Numbered from the stretch's first letter, positions 18,928 to 28,420 are shown. The stretch is DNA of 64,000 nucleotides from Rickettsiales bacterium (GCA_947456795.1 CANGTI010000002.1:141284-205283), one strand, 5' to 3'. Translations and numbers: made by a program. Notes: generated from the sequence alone by a model not told the origin.

Positions 18928-18958
18928 CTCTACCAAAAGTAAATTACTTTCGGTAGAG
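18928..18958 (+). terminator. Long hairpin just after pal
   Basis: CTCTACCAAAAGTA (18928-18941) pairs with TACTTTCGGTAGAG (18945-18958): a 14-bp stem with one A-C mismatch and a 3-nt loop, 13 bp after the pal stop codon. No T-run follows directly, so it may work as a 3'-end stabiliser or as part of a terminator with the structures downstream. Confidence 0.5.
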
Positions 18959-19562
18959 TCACTCGAGCTCTTGGGTTGTACTTGAGAGCCTAGTGCGATA
19001 TCTAAGCAAATGTGCTTACCCCCCCTTTTTTTTGCGCAAAATCATGTGAATGTTTTTCGTTGAAAAATTTCATAATCTTTGCAAAATTCTCAAAACAAAA
19101 ACAGGTAGGCCAACCTAGAGAGTCTTAGACTCTTCATGTCTAAGCCAAATTGATTTCTGAAATTTTTTAGAAACACCGCTGGCACAAAAACATAGAAACA
19201 CATCCATTTTACTTAAGGTCTTTCTACGAGACAGATATAAAAATATAGCAATACGTTCTTTGCATTCTAGCGCTTAAGTATTTTACTCGCAAAAATTTAG
19301 CATCCAAATATATTGCAAAAAACTGTTGCTACAATGGATTCTAAAGGATCTATATCTAATGAAATTTGATTAACTATCATACAATGCTTTTTCACAGCAA
19401 GTTACTAAGCTCAAAGCTTAATCTTGAGTAACACATCATCTCTAAGCCCAAATAAAGAGTTATTAAGGCTCTTAAGAGTTAAACTCTACAGTACGAATAA
19501 ATAATAGGGGTATTGGAGCAATAGGGTTTCCTCTTTAAATAGAATTTGCGAATCTAATGAAG
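18959..19562. other. About 600 bp without recognised gene, between pal and the tRNA pair
   Basis: I see no convincing protein-coding frame here. It holds several small dyads: TAAGCA/TGCTTA at 19003-19018 followed by C7T8, and a perfect palindrome CTCTTAAGAG near 19470-19480. No hallmark of tmRNA, 4.5S RNA or RNase P RNA is visible. It lies downstream of tRNA-Val on the minus strand and pal on the plus strand, so it probably contains the terminators of both. A small RNA cannot be excluded. Confidence 0.5.
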
Positions 19563-19637
19563 TGGTGGGCGGTAGTGGTATCGAACCACTGACCTCTACG
19601 ACGTCAACGTAGCGCTCTACCACTGAGCTAACTGCCC
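19563..19637 (-). tRNA. tRNA-Val (GAC)
   Basis: A 75-nt cloverleaf can be folded on the minus strand. The acceptor 5' strand is GGGCAGT, the D arm GCTC/GAGC, the anticodon arm CTACG/CGTAG with loop TTGACGT (anticodon GAC), and the T arm AGTGG/CCACT with loop TTCGATA. The CCA end is encoded. The acceptor stem has one A-C mismatch at pair 5-68, which is unusual. It lies 10 bp downstream of tRNA-Pro on the same strand, so the two are probably one transcript. Confidence 0.93.
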
Positions 19638-19647
19638 TAAAAAGAGT

Positions 19648-19724
<77 letters not shown>

Positions 19725-19863
19725 ATAAATCAACGATGTGGATGATAAATTGTATTATATAATCATGCAACAAAAAACCTTTTGTTACGTCTTTTTCTCC
19801 AATCAATGCATCACAATTCCGCATCAAATGACTTTTTGTGAAGATGCGAACGCAATTGCGACC

Positions 19864-21582
19864 TTACATGGAATTCATGGGTTCAATGCCTATTATGTCA
19901 AAACCAGAATCAATTATGTTAATAGTAGCCCTAGCAATCAAAGAACGAGCAACAGTCAAAGACAAATCATCTTTAACGATCAATCTGTAAGGAGATTTCA
20001 CATCGCACAAATCCCACAAATAATGAAACTGCACCGCAAGATCTTGTAGGTAAGCAACAATTCTATGAGGCTCTAGGGAAAGTGCGGCATCCTCAAGAAC
20101 TTTAGGCCATTGAGTAAATTTTCTGATGATTGCTAGTTCCTCTTTGCGTGTCAATTGAGACATATCACAAGTGTTAATCTCAAGATTATTTAGACATTGA
20201 GGAAAATGTTCTTCTATCTTTCTTAAAACTGATTTAGACCTTGCATAAGCATAATTAACATAAAAAATGGGATTGTCCTTAGACTGAGCTTGAACCTTGG
20301 TTATGTCAATGTCCAGGCCCACTTCGTTGGCCTTACTAATCATCATAAATCTAAAAACATCACACCCAATCTCTTCTATTAAGGATTGTACGCTTGCAAA
20401 TGTACCTTTACGTTTTGACATTGCAATTGGAACACCATCTTCAAAGTACCTTACCAGCTGACAAACTCTGATGTGGCAATCAACTTTATCATCGCTTAAT
20501 GCATTTACAGCAGCTTTTAAGCGATCCACGTATCCAATATGATCTGCTCCTAAGACGACAATCAAAGACTCAAAACCTCTGTCTATCTTATCCTTGGTAT
20601 ACGCAATTTCACCTCCAAAGTAGGACCAACTACCATCCCCCTTTGCAAGGGATCTATCTTGACTGTCTCCAAATTGAGTGCTTTTAAAAAGCAGTTGGGG
20701 TACATCAGGTTCTCTCTGTGATCCCTGATGTCCTTTAGGCTCTGGAATCACACCTTCATACACCAAATTTTTGTTCTTTAGTAATGCAACAGCTTTTTCA
20801 ACTTTTCCGTCCTGGTGCAGTAAAGCTTCAGAAGTAAAAACGTCGTGCTGCACTTTAATACATTCAAGATCTTGCTTAATAAGACGCATCATAGAATCTA
20901 TAGTATGCTTTCTTACAATTGCAAACCAATCTTGACTTGTTAGCAAAGCGTTACCGTATAAATCACTGATCTCTTTGGCAACTGCAATCAAATACTCTCC
21001 GGGATATAGACCTTCTGGTATTTGTTCATCTTCGTTTAAAACTATATTTTTGTATCGAATCCACACAGTATTTACCAGATCATTAATCTGGCCTCCGTAA
21101 TCGTTGATGTAAAATTCTTTTGTGATAGCAAAACCACATTTTTTGAGCAACATTGCAAGAACATCTCCGTAAGCAGCAAGCCTTGCATGCCCTATATGCA
21201 TTGGACCAGTAGGGTTTACTGAAACATATTCAACGTTTACTCTTTTACCAAGACCAACATTTGGCGTCATGTACTCTGCATTATTCTCGATAATGTTTAA
21301 GAAATGCTTGTGCCAAAAAACATCCTTCAATGTTAGGTTTATGAAACCTGGTCTTGCAACTTCTACTATTTTGACGTATTCCAACTCTTCCAATCGTGCC
21401 TTAAGAAGCATTCCAACATCGAAGGGATTCTTAAGAAGCAATTTGCCAAGAACAAATGATATGTTCGTAGAAAGCTCTCCATGTTCACTGGCAAAACTAA
21501 GACCAACTTTTTCTAACTTCAGATGAAAAACACTTTCCACAATGTCAGATAAATCTTTGCTTACCTGATGAAAAACTGTCAT
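19864..21582 (-). CDS. argS: Arginyl-tRNA synthetase
   Basis: ArgRS charges tRNA-Arg and is a class I enzyme. The 572-residue protein has the N-terminal additional domain (about 1-105), the HIGH motif in NPTGPMHIGHARLAAYGD (129-132), the KMSKS-equivalent MSKRKGTF, and the C-terminal anticodon-binding DALR domain with the typical HRIVAYLQDLAVQFHYLWD. The length is normal. It diverges from erpA across about 100 bp. A tRNA-Arg(ACG) lies at 39.5 kb. Confidence 0.97.
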   Translation of the reverse strand: MTVFHQVSKDLSDIVESVFHLKLEKVGLSFASEHGELSTNISFVLGKLLLKNPFDVGMLLKARLEELEYVKIVEVARPGFINLTLKDVFWHKHFLNIIENNAEYMTPNVGLGKRVNVEYVSVNPTGPMHIGHARLAAYGDVLAMLLKKCGFAITKEFYINDYGGQINDLVNTVWIRYKNIVLNEDEQIPEGLYPGEYLIAVAKEISDLYGNALLTSQDWFAIVRKHTIDSMMRLIKQDLECIKVQHDVFTSEALLHQDGKVEKAVALLKNKNLVYEGVIPEPKGHQGSQREPDVPQLLFKSTQFGDSQDRSLAKGDGSWSYFGGEIAYTKDKIDRGFESLIVVLGADHIGYVDRLKAAVNALSDDKVDCHIRVCQLVRYFEDGVPIAMSKRKGTFASVQSLIEEIGCDVFRFMMISKANEVGLDIDITKVQAQSKDNPIFYVNYAYARSKSVLRKIEEHFPQCLNNLEINTCDMSQLTRKEELAIIRKFTQWPKVLEDAALSLEPHRIVAYLQDLAVQFHYLWDLCDVKSPYRLIVKDDLSLTVARSLIARATINIIDSGFDIIGIEPMNSM

Positions 21583-21684
21583 ATTTAGGCCTTATAAGTC
21601 AAGATATTGAAAAAATGTCCGCAAATCTTCATAGTCAGTTTTAAGAACGAACAAATCATCCTAATCCTATAAGAAAGAATAATA

Positions 21685-22023
21685 ATGTCTTCAGATTTTT
21701 GTTTAAACATCACAAAAAGCGCACAAGACAGAATACGTCACCTGATCTCTTTAGAGGTAGACCCTGAGCTCAAATTACGCATTTCTGTAGATAGCGGGGG
21801 TTGCTCAGGCCTTTTCTATAGATATGAACTCACGAGCATTGTAAATCAGGACGATATAGTTTATACCGCCTCAGAAACGAATTTAATAATAGACGAAATC
21901 TCCCAAACATTTCTTCAAAATAGCACATTAGATTATGTGGAAAATTTGGGAGGCTCTTTTTTTAAGATTATCAATCCAAACGCAAAATTAAAATGCGGTT
22001 GCGGCAGTTCTTTTGCTGTATGA
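21685..22023 (+). CDS. erpA: Iron-sulfur cluster assembly/insertion protein (HesB/IscA family, ErpA-like)
   Basis: A-type carriers hold a nascent Fe-S cluster and pass it to target enzymes. The 112-residue protein shows the three expected cysteines: the first in VDSGGCSGLFY (about residue 39) and the CGCG pair near the C-terminus (KLKCGCGSSF). The A-type subfamily cannot be decided firmly; ErpA is suggested because no isc operon surrounds it. The gene is alone on the plus strand and converges on tsaD with 16 bp between stops. Confidence 0.85.
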   Translation: MSSDFCLNITKSAQDRIRHLISLEVDPELKLRISVDSGGCSGLFYRYELTSIVNQDDIVYTASETNLIIDEISQTFLQNSTLDYVENLGGSFFKIINPNAKLKCGCGSSFAV

Positions 22024-22039
22024 AGACTACGCGCTTTCG

Positions 22040-23071
22040 TTATGAAATGGATAAAGAATCCATGGGCCATCTAGATAAAGGACGGAAATACATTTGCGTA
22101 GATTGACCAAATTTGAATCTTTCTTGAGCTGCCCAGGCTATCATTGCTGCGTTGTCAGTACACAACCGCAATGGAGGTGCAATTAAAATAAAGTCCTGTT
22201 TTTCAGCAAAATCACCAATAATCTGGCGCAAATAAAGATTAGCAGCCACACCTCCCGAAAGCACTAGTGTATTGGCTTCTTTACTTGCTGCCAATTTCCT
22301 AAATGCGTCGATTGCATGCATACATTTTCTAACCAGAACCCTGCCCACTGTATACTGAAAAGAAGCACAAATGTCTGCAACATGCTTTTGGCTCAAAGTC
22401 CCAAGACTTAAAATCAAATGTCTCAAAGAGGTTTTTAATCCCGAAAATGAAAGGTCGCTGCCAGGCTCATTCATCAAAGGATGAGGCAAGGCAAATGCAT
22501 AGGGATTACCATTTCTAGCATAATCTTCTACTATAGGACCCCCCGGATAACCCAAATTTAGCATTTTTGCTAGTTTATCAAATACCTCTCCCAAAGCATC
22601 ATCTAACGTTGATCCAAGCACCGTGTAACGACCAAGGCCCAAGACAGCTACAAATTGACAATGCCCTCCAGACATCAACAATAATAAATACGGATACTTA
22701 ATTCCATGAGTAAGCCTTACGGTAAGAGCGTGCCCTTCTAGATGATTAATTGCAATAAAAGGTATACCCAAAGATGAAGAGATGGCTTTTGCAAATGTTA
22801 CACCAGTAATTAACCCCCCTATTAATCCGGGTCCCCCAGTTGCTGCAACTGCAGCAAGTGATCTAATGTCATGATTTGCAAGGGCGCTCTCTGCAAGATG
22901 TTTTATATTGAGCAGATGCAATCTTGAAGCTATCTCTGGAACAACCCCCTTATACTTAGCGTGCTCATCATGTTGACTACTGATAATATTGCTTATGATA
23001 TTTCGCTCTGAATCTACGAGAGCAACGCAAGTATCATCACAGCTAGATTCTATTCCTAGTATCAAAGTCAT
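22040..23071 (-). CDS. tsaD: tRNA N6-adenosine threonylcarbamoyltransferase TsaD
   Basis: TsaD transfers the threonylcarbamoyl group onto A37 of ANN-decoding tRNAs, together with TsaB, TsaE and TsaC. The ATG at 23071 gives the canonical start MTLILGIESSCDDT. The metal-binding motif HLEGH, the ATPase-fold blocks GGPGLIGGL and LSGGVAANLYLR, and the total of 343 residues are all typical. TsaB is encoded at 45.3-46.0 kb. An in-frame ATG at 23086 adds only five residues. Confidence 0.96.
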   Translation of the reverse strand: MTLILGIESSCDDTCVALVDSERNIISNIISSQHDEHAKYKGVVPEIASRLHLLNIKHLAESALANHDIRSLAAVAATGGPGLIGGLITGVTFAKAISSSLGIPFIAINHLEGHALTVRLTHGIKYPYLLLLMSGGHCQFVAVLGLGRYTVLGSTLDDALGEVFDKLAKMLNLGYPGGPIVEDYARNGNPYAFALPHPLMNEPGSDLSFSGLKTSLRHLILSLGTLSQKHVADICASFQYTVGRVLVRKCMHAIDAFRKLAASKEANTLVLSGGVAANLYLRQIIGDFAEKQDFILIAPPLRLCTDNAAMIAWAAQERFKFGQSTQMYFRPLSRWPMDSLSIS

Positions 23072-23159
23072 AAATTGTGCTATCAACTATTGAAATAGCT
23101 ATGTTAACTCATTTGTCATTTTATCCAATTTTTCCCATACTAAAAATAGTAATAGAAAC

Positions 23160-23444
23160 TTAAGATCTTTTATTTTTATGTAGCTTTATCATTTTGGAAG
23201 CAATGGAGCGGACGCAGTCTACTTCCAAATCAGCACTTACGCATACTTCTTGAAAACTCTGATTATCAACAAAAAGCCACTCCAATGCCTCTTCTGCAAA
23301 CTGTTTGGCAATAAGGTTATTAGAAGTATTAGATGCATCAACAACTGCTTGCAAAATGATTGCTCTGCATAAAGCAATTTCTGCAGATTCATTTGCAATT
23401 TTCAATCTTTCAAAAGGTGCCTGAGGTTTGATTACGGAGAACAT
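23160..23444 (-). CDS. Hypothetical protein, 94 aa, helical
   Basis: This small protein lies upstream of tsaD on the same strand, with about 90 bp between. It is predicted all-helical: a first long helix (ANESAEIALCRAIILQAVVDA), an AEEALEWLFVDNQSFQEVC segment and a last helix DCVRSIASKMIKL. From memory, the motif of an aromatic-rich helix followed by 'F-x-x-V-C-x-x-A-x-L' resembles small uncharacterised proteins in alphaproteobacteria and their phages, but I cannot verify this. No function is proposed. Confidence 0.5.
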   Translation of the reverse strand: MFSVIKPQAPFERLKIANESAEIALCRAIILQAVVDASNTSNNLIAKQFAEEALEWLFVDNQSFQEVCVSADLEVDCVRSIASKMIKLHKNKRS

Positions 23445-23825
23445 AAATTACGTATGCTTTATTGAGTTAAAAATTAGTGTGCATTCTAAAATAAGCACAT
23501 TTTTTGTTAAGCACTAATATGAATAAAAGCTTAACTAGCTCAATTCAAATTCATGATTTCAAACTATGTACTCATTATCTTAAATACTTTTTTTTCCAAT
23601 AAACAAGGCCTTTTTTAGTACTATAATAGTTTTTTTCATGTTAAATGCAAATTAATGGTCATTTTTTATATACGCCAATTATTAATTAATGCTAAAGAAA
23701 ATGTCGCGTTTTATTGATACAAGAATGAGATTCTTGTAAATTCAGAAATAAACAAAATCTCCCCTTATGCTAATTTGCAAAAAAAAAAGATTTTATTTAT
23801 GCTAAAGTCAGAATAAGAAAAAAGA
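23445..23825. other. 381-bp AT-rich intergenic region
   Basis: No gene seen. It lies between secD (its 3' side) and the start of the small unknown gene upstream of tsaD, so it should hold the secD terminator and a promoter for the latter. A perfect 8-bp hairpin, ACAAGAAT/ATTCTTGT with a 3-nt loop, is at 23719-23737. Long T and A runs are frequent, for example around 23590 and 23780. Confidence 0.5.
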
Positions 23826-25367
23826 TTAGGCCTTAATCAATCTGCGTCGATAATAAGAACTAACTAAAGGCTGAGAAATCCAAAAACAGGTAAACATCGA
23901 AACGAAGATTCCAAGCCCAAAAGTGACAGCAAAGCCTTTCACCGCCCCTATGCCAAAAATATAAAGCAACACTGCGGCTATCAAACTTGTAAGATTTGCA
24001 TCCAAGATAGTTTTGTACGAAATTTTAAAGCCTCGCTTTACCGCAGACAGAGAGCTCATTCCGCCTCTTAACTCTTCTCTTATGTGTTCATATACCAATA
24101 TGTTGGAATCAACGGCCATACCCAAGGTCAAAATTATGCCCGCAATACCCGGTAGCGTGAGCGTGATCTGAAATAAAATTAATGTAGCCAAAATGTAAAT
24201 AACGGTAGCAAACAAAGCAAACGTTGCCACAAGTCCAAGAAATCCATAACACCATATCATAAGCAATGAGACAGTGATCATTGCAATTAGTCCAGAAATT
24301 TTACTAGCAACTAGGGAATCTTCACCAAGGGATGGTCCTATAACTTTTTCTTCAATAATTTTAAGTGGGGCAGGCAAAGCTCCAGCTTTAAGAAGAAGCG
24401 CTAGCTCCTGAGCAGTGTCTATATTAAAATTTCCAGAAATGATACCAGCTCCACCTGGTATATGGTCATTTATCACTGGAGCACTGATCAGCTCATTATC
24501 TAAAACTATAGCTAATTGCCTTCCTTTGTAAGACCTTGTAACGTCACCAAAGATGCGAGCGCCAATACTGTTAAAACTAAATGCCACAACAGGTCGACCC
24601 TCTATAAATTGCACGCAAGCATCTGTAAGCAAGTCCCCAGTAATTAAAGGCAAAAAGCCTATTTGACAAAGTTGTGAACCAAAAAGGATGCTTTTAGAAG
24701 CAATGCCCTTAGATTGATCTTGAGCATCAATCATAAGATGAAAAGATAATTGCGCAGTCTTTCCTATAATGCTTTTCAAAGAGGATAAATCTTTTATACC
24801 AGGAACCTGAATCAACAAAGCACGATTACCTTGTTTTTGCAGAGTAGGCTCTTTAGTGCCAAAAGCATCAACACGTCGTCTAATCGTCTCCATAGAACGC
24901 TCCATGGTCTCGTCGAGCAATTGATCACAAAAAGATGCATCGTAAGATACCTTTATGATTTTTGAATCCCCTAATGTGTCAGCATGTAAAGCCAAATCAC
25001 GGTCAAGAGATTTGATCTTTTTTGTGATTTTTTGCAGGTCGTGAGAAGTCCTGATACAAACATTGTTTCCTTCTTTGTAAATATCTAAGAAGTCTATGCC
25101 TTCTTTATTGAAGACCTTTTTTATATCTTGGCAAAGTAAGTTTAGTTTGTCCGCAAGACACTTGTCAAAATCCACTTCAAGCAATAACTGCACCCCTCCT
25201 CTAAGGTCCAAACCCAACATAACCTCTTGTTTAAGGGCAGAATTCTGAATAGATGTAAGGTTGTTTCCGAAAAATGCGGCAAAAAGGAGAAAGCAACAAA
25301 AAAGAAGCAAAAAAGAGCTTATAAGAAATTTTATTGAGCTCCAGCTAAAAAGTTTGGTAATTGACAT
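23826..25367 (-). CDS. secD: Protein translocase subunit SecD
   Basis: SecD with SecF uses the proton gradient to complete protein export through SecYEG. The 513-residue protein has one N-terminal membrane helix (about 10-32), the LGLDLRGGVQLLLEVD motif at about 52-67, the large periplasmic part with the P1-domain segment RRRVDAFGTKEPTLQKQG, and five C-terminal helices with GMAVDSNILVYEHIREEL. SecF is not fused and not adjacent. yajC lies upstream on the same strand, as in many bacteria. Confidence 0.96.
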   Translation of the reverse strand: MSITKLFSWSSIKFLISSFLLLFCCFLLFAAFFGNNLTSIQNSALKQEVMLGLDLRGGVQLLLEVDFDKCLADKLNLLCQDIKKVFNKEGIDFLDIYKEGNNVCIRTSHDLQKITKKIKSLDRDLALHADTLGDSKIIKVSYDASFCDQLLDETMERSMETIRRRVDAFGTKEPTLQKQGNRALLIQVPGIKDLSSLKSIIGKTAQLSFHLMIDAQDQSKGIASKSILFGSQLCQIGFLPLITGDLLTDACVQFIEGRPVVAFSFNSIGARIFGDVTRSYKGRQLAIVLDNELISAPVINDHIPGGAGIISGNFNIDTAQELALLLKAGALPAPLKIIEEKVIGPSLGEDSLVASKISGLIAMITVSLLMIWCYGFLGLVATFALFATVIYILATLILFQITLTLPGIAGIILTLGMAVDSNILVYEHIREELRGGMSSLSAVKRGFKISYKTILDANLTSLIAAVLLYIFGIGAVKGFAVTFGLGIFVSMFTCFWISQPLVSSYYRRRLIKA

Positions 25368-25470
25368 AAAGGGCTCATAAAGGCAAACCCTCTCTCTGAA
25401 AAAAAGGAGGAGAAAAGTGTATTTAAGATCAAGCGCAGAGGATTAATAAAAACTCCACACATTATTCATT

Positions 25471-25893
25471 CTAGTTGGTGACCTCATTTTCATTCTTACC
25501 AGAAGGTTCCACAGCTGCTATAGAGCTTTTAAGCATCTTAATTTTTACACCTTTGGAAACTTCTAGCTTAAAATGTCTATCTCCACATTCAGAAACAGCA
25601 CCAAAAATACCAGCATGGGTAATGACATTATCTCCAGATTTGATATTGCTGATCATTTCTTCTAAAGCCTTACGTTTTTTATTTTGAGGTCTTATAATCA
25701 GAAAATAAAATACTCCAAATACTAGCAAGATGGGAACGTATCCAGTCCAATTTTTGACAAATCCGGCAAATCCATCTTGTATCATGGATGAAGAATCTGC
25801 AAAGCAAACGGAGGTAAACAGAAAATTTAACAAGAAAAGAGAGCAAAAACTCATCCCTTTTCTAACATTTTCAAACAAATCAGCTAAAGTCAT
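25471..25893 (-). CDS. yajC: Preprotein translocase subunit YajC
   Basis: YajC is a small accessory subunit of the SecDF complex. The 140-residue product has a membrane helix with the family motif FGVFYFLIIRPQNKKRKALEEMI (about residues 58-80) followed by the cytoplasmic beta domain with GDNVITHAGIFGAV. It is longer than usual YajC because of an N-terminal hydrophobic stretch (about 14-32, signal-peptide-like, ending VCFADSS); an in-frame ATG at 25854 would start right at this stretch. It lies about 100 bp upstream of secD. Confidence 0.9.
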   Translation of the reverse strand: MTLADLFENVRKGMSFCSLFLLNFLFTSVCFADSSSMIQDGFAGFVKNWTGYVPILLVFGVFYFLIIRPQNKKRKALEEMISNIKSGDNVITHAGIFGAVSECGDRHFKLEVSKGVKIKMLKSSIAAVEPSGKNENEVTN

Positions 25894-26067
25894 AGTAAGT
25901 TCATCTTAATTGAAATTCATGTTGGATTTTACTAAAATTAGGTAAATCCCAATATACAGAATAAAATCGTGGGATCATAATATAAAAAGATTTGATAAGC
26001 AATACGAAGACAAATAATCTAATTACAATCCCAGAACTTTAAACTAGAGTATTGATAGAGTATTGAA

Positions 26068-26095
26068 TTGACTTTTGCTCTGGCCCCAATAAAGT
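26068..26095 (+). promoter_or_regulatory. Possible promoter of the TolC-family gene
   Basis: TTGACT (26068-26073), a 16-bp spacer and TAAAGT (26090-26095) lie about 40 bp upstream of the ATG at 26132. Just upstream is an 11-bp tandem repeat containing AGAGTATTGA (about 26047-26067). Both are seen in sequence; function is inferred. Confidence 0.4.
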
Positions 26096-26131
26096 CAGGT
26101 TTGGTCTCTGCTTTATCTATTTATTTGCACT

Positions 26132-27415
26132 ATGTGTATGAATAACTTCCTTCGTGTGCTGATCATTTTTTTAGGATTGGTCTTTGAGAGCAATGCCCTT
26201 GGGTTGACTTTAGAAGAATGTTTTGAATCAGCAAAAAAAACAAATCCAAGATTTGAAATCTTAAAGATCAGCAAAAAGGAACAAAAACTCTACAAAACGA
26301 AATCGTTTCTAGATATTTTGCCCCAAGTAGACTTGAGTCGCAAACTCAATGACGACCCACAACCCTTAAGAACCAAAATTGCATCCAAAAAACCAAATGC
26401 TATCATTGCAAGAGGAAACATCTCCTTAGCTCAAATATCATCAATAGGATCTCACAGCTACCGTGCAAACGTAGAACAAAATATCGCATTGTCTGAAGAG
26501 CAAAAGCTTCTTATGGAGGGAATTAAATGTTATCTAAGCTTTTGTGAGGAAAAACACAAACTTGCATTATCATCTTCCACTTTGGAATTTGCAAAAAGTG
26601 GAAATAAATTAGCTACAGCAAAATTCCAAATGGGATCTGCTACAAAAATTGACGTACTCAATTCTGAAGCTGAATTAGCTAAAGCCGCATTTGATAAAGA
26701 TTCCCAAGAAAATGCATTGACAATAGCTAAACGCACATTTACACAATTTTTCGGCATTACACCAGATGGAGAAATAGAAACACCAAGTAATCAAAGAGAA
26801 ATGGCCCTTTCTCGAGATGAATTGCTGCAATTTACCTTAGCAAACAACCCAAATCTCAAAGCAAAGCAAAACTCTGCATCAATGCAAAAGGCTATGCTTG
26901 CACAAAGCGCCGCTGAAAGACTACCTCAAATCGAGTACTCATTCAGGACCACTCTTGACAATGCAAATCCTGACGAAACCGTACAATGGGCCTTATCGAT
27001 TCCAATTCTTGCAGGACAACAAAGTTCTATTTTAGATATTCCTTTAAAAAAACATGCTCTGAGAAAAGCCATGATAGCCAAAATGCATTACCAAGATGAG
27101 CTAGAAGCAAATGTGCTTGCTAATTGGCAAAATCAAGAACAACAAAAAGCGCAATTAAGGATGTTGGAAAAATACATAGAGGCAAAAAATTTGAGATTGA
27201 CAGCAATCACTCAGGAATGCGCATTAGGTAAGGGCACCTTAATTGATTTATATAAAGCAGCACAAGAACTCGATATAGCAAAGTTACAGCAAGTGAAAGC
27301 GCAATATGGTCTAATCATATCAAAGTACGAAATACTTGCCCTTTGCGGCAACTTGAGTAAAGAGCTATTCCCAAATACAAAAGACAGCAAAAAAATCAAA
27401 AAAATACAAAGTTAG
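26132..27415 (+). CDS. TolC-family outer-membrane efflux protein
   Basis: This would be an outer-membrane channel tunnel for type I secretion or drug efflux. The 427-residue protein starts with a signal peptide (LRVLIIFLGLVFESNALG), followed by LTLEECFESAKKTNPRFEI, the classic start of the first OEP repeat, and long helices with alternating charged and Ala-rich heptads typical of the periplasmic barrel. The second repeat starts near residue 225 (LLQFTLANNPNLKAKQ). It is a stand-alone gene with no membrane-fusion or transporter gene alongside, as is common in reduced genomes where a single TolC serves several pumps. Confidence 0.85.
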   Translation: MCMNNFLRVLIIFLGLVFESNALGLTLEECFESAKKTNPRFEILKISKKEQKLYKTKSFLDILPQVDLSRKLNDDPQPLRTKIASKKPNAIIARGNISLAQISSIGSHSYRANVEQNIALSEEQKLLMEGIKCYLSFCEEKHKLALSSSTLEFAKSGNKLATAKFQMGSATKIDVLNSEAELAKAAFDKDSQENALTIAKRTFTQFFGITPDGEIETPSNQREMALSRDELLQFTLANNPNLKAKQNSASMQKAMLAQSAAERLPQIEYSFRTTLDNANPDETVQWALSIPILAGQQSSILDIPLKKHALRKAMIAKMHYQDELEANVLANWQNQEQQKAQLRMLEKYIEAKNLRLTAITQECALGKGTLIDLYKAAQELDIAKLQQVKAQYGLIISKYEILALCGNLSKELFPNTKDSKKIKKIQS

Positions 27416-27426
27416 GCCATCCGAAT

Positions 27427-27455
27427 TTGACATATAGGTCAACATATATAAGAAT
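27427..27455 (+). promoter_or_regulatory. Possible rpsD promoter with internal dyad
   Basis: TTGACA at 27427-27432 is followed by the AT-rich TATATAAGAAT (27445-27455), 12-17 bp downstream depending on register. The -35 box is the left arm of a small dyad TTGAC-N6-GTCAA (27427-27442). The -10 register is uncertain. Confidence 0.4.
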
Positions 27456-27554
27456 GTGATCTGCAGTAGCTGGTCTTATGAAACCTTGGTAAGAAGTTTT
27501 AGAGGCTAGTTCTGGCTGCATAGTTTTTGAATACAAGTATCAATAAAAACATCC

Positions 27555-28178
27555 GTGACTAACATCGCAAAATCAAAATACAAAGTCAGCCGAAGATTAG
27601 GCGTGAGCATATGGGGAGACGCTAAAGATCCTTTCCTTTCCTCTAGAAATTACAAGCCTGGTCAGCATGGAGCAAACGCTAGGACAAGCTTTTCTTACTA
27701 TGGAAGAAGGTTGAGTGCCAAGCAAAAAATCAAAGCCCATTACGGTAGAATCACTGAGACGCAATTAAGAAATACATTTGAACTTGCTAAGAAAACTCAA
27801 GGTAACGCTGCGGACAACTTCATATCCTTATTGGAAAGAAGACTTGACGTAGTTGTCTACAGACTCAACATTGCCCCAACAATTTTTACGGCAAGACAAC
27901 TTGTGAGTCACAAACATATAACCGTCAATAGTAAAGTAGTAAACATTGGAAGCTATAGAGTCAAACCTGGAGATATCATAGGGCTTACAAGTAAATCTCA
28001 AGAAATGAAGTGCATCTCTGACTCACTGGAGATGATGGCAAGACAAGTACCTGGTTATTTGAAGATGGATGCTAAAAATAAAATTGGAGTCTTTGTAAGA
28101 ACCCCTGAAAACTTTGCAGAAGTGCCTATTCCTTTTCAGGTAGATACGGATCTGATCATTGAGCATTACTCTCGATAG
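27555..28178 (+). CDS. rpsD: 30S ribosomal protein S4
   Basis: S4 nucleates 30S assembly by binding the 5' domain of 16S rRNA. The 207-residue protein has the N-terminal SKYKVSRRLGVSIWGD segment, which lacks the zinc-binding cysteines, and an S4 RNA-binding domain around residues 98-160 (LERRLDVVVYRLNIAPTIFTARQLVSHKHITVN). The C-terminus is EHYSR. The wording of the N-terminal half is close to rickettsial S4. The start is GTG at 27555; there is no ATG nearby. Confidence 0.96.
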   Translation: MTNIAKSKYKVSRRLGVSIWGDAKDPFLSSRNYKPGQHGANARTSFSYYGRRLSAKQKIKAHYGRITETQLRNTFELAKKTQGNAADNFISLLERRLDVVVYRLNIAPTIFTARQLVSHKHITVNSKVVNIGSYRVKPGDIIGLTSKSQEMKCISDSLEMMARQVPGYLKMDAKNKIGVFVRTPENFAEVPIPFQVDTDLIIEHYSR

Positions 28179-28222
28179 AAAAATTTGTGCGCATTGGTCG
28201 TCAATACGCAAACATGTAGATC

Positions 28223-28420
28223 ATGTCTTTATTTATTAGATTTGCTGCGATAAAGCTGGTAAGGCTTTATCAATTGTGTGTGAATCCCATCTTCTTTGGG
28301 GGTTGTTGCAGATTTAATCCAACATGTTCCAGATACGCTATTATAGTGTTAAAGCGATTACCTTTAAAGATTGCATTTTATCTAATCTGTAAAAGACTGC
28401 TAAAATGTCACCCCTTTTAA
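28223..28420 (+). CDS. yidD: Membrane protein insertion efficiency factor YidD (C-terminus truncated or frameshifted)
   Basis: YidD is a small peripheral membrane protein that supports YidC-dependent insertion. The 65-residue product contains the diagnostic NPIFFGGCCRFNPTCSRYA segment with its cysteines and the closing RLLKCHPF. In the family this motif normally continues for a few residues (G-G-x-D-P-V-P). Here a stop follows CHPF immediately, inside the homopolymers CCCCTTTTAAA (28411-28421). In the +1 frame 29 further codons are open to 28508. A frameshift, or simple loss of the tail, is possible. Confidence 0.82.
   Translation: MSLFIRFAAIKLVRLYQLCVNPIFFGGCCRFNPTCSRYAIIVLKRLPLKIAFYLICKRLLKCHPF

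Noticed and set aside
18959..19562. 4.5S RNA, tmRNA or RNase P RNA in the spacer
   Set aside because: I looked for their conserved cores (such as the GGAAGGAAGCAGCC-type SRP core) and saw none.
19738..20049. 103-codon frame on the plus strand
   Set aside because: It is mostly antisense to the 3' end of argS and has no recognisable content.
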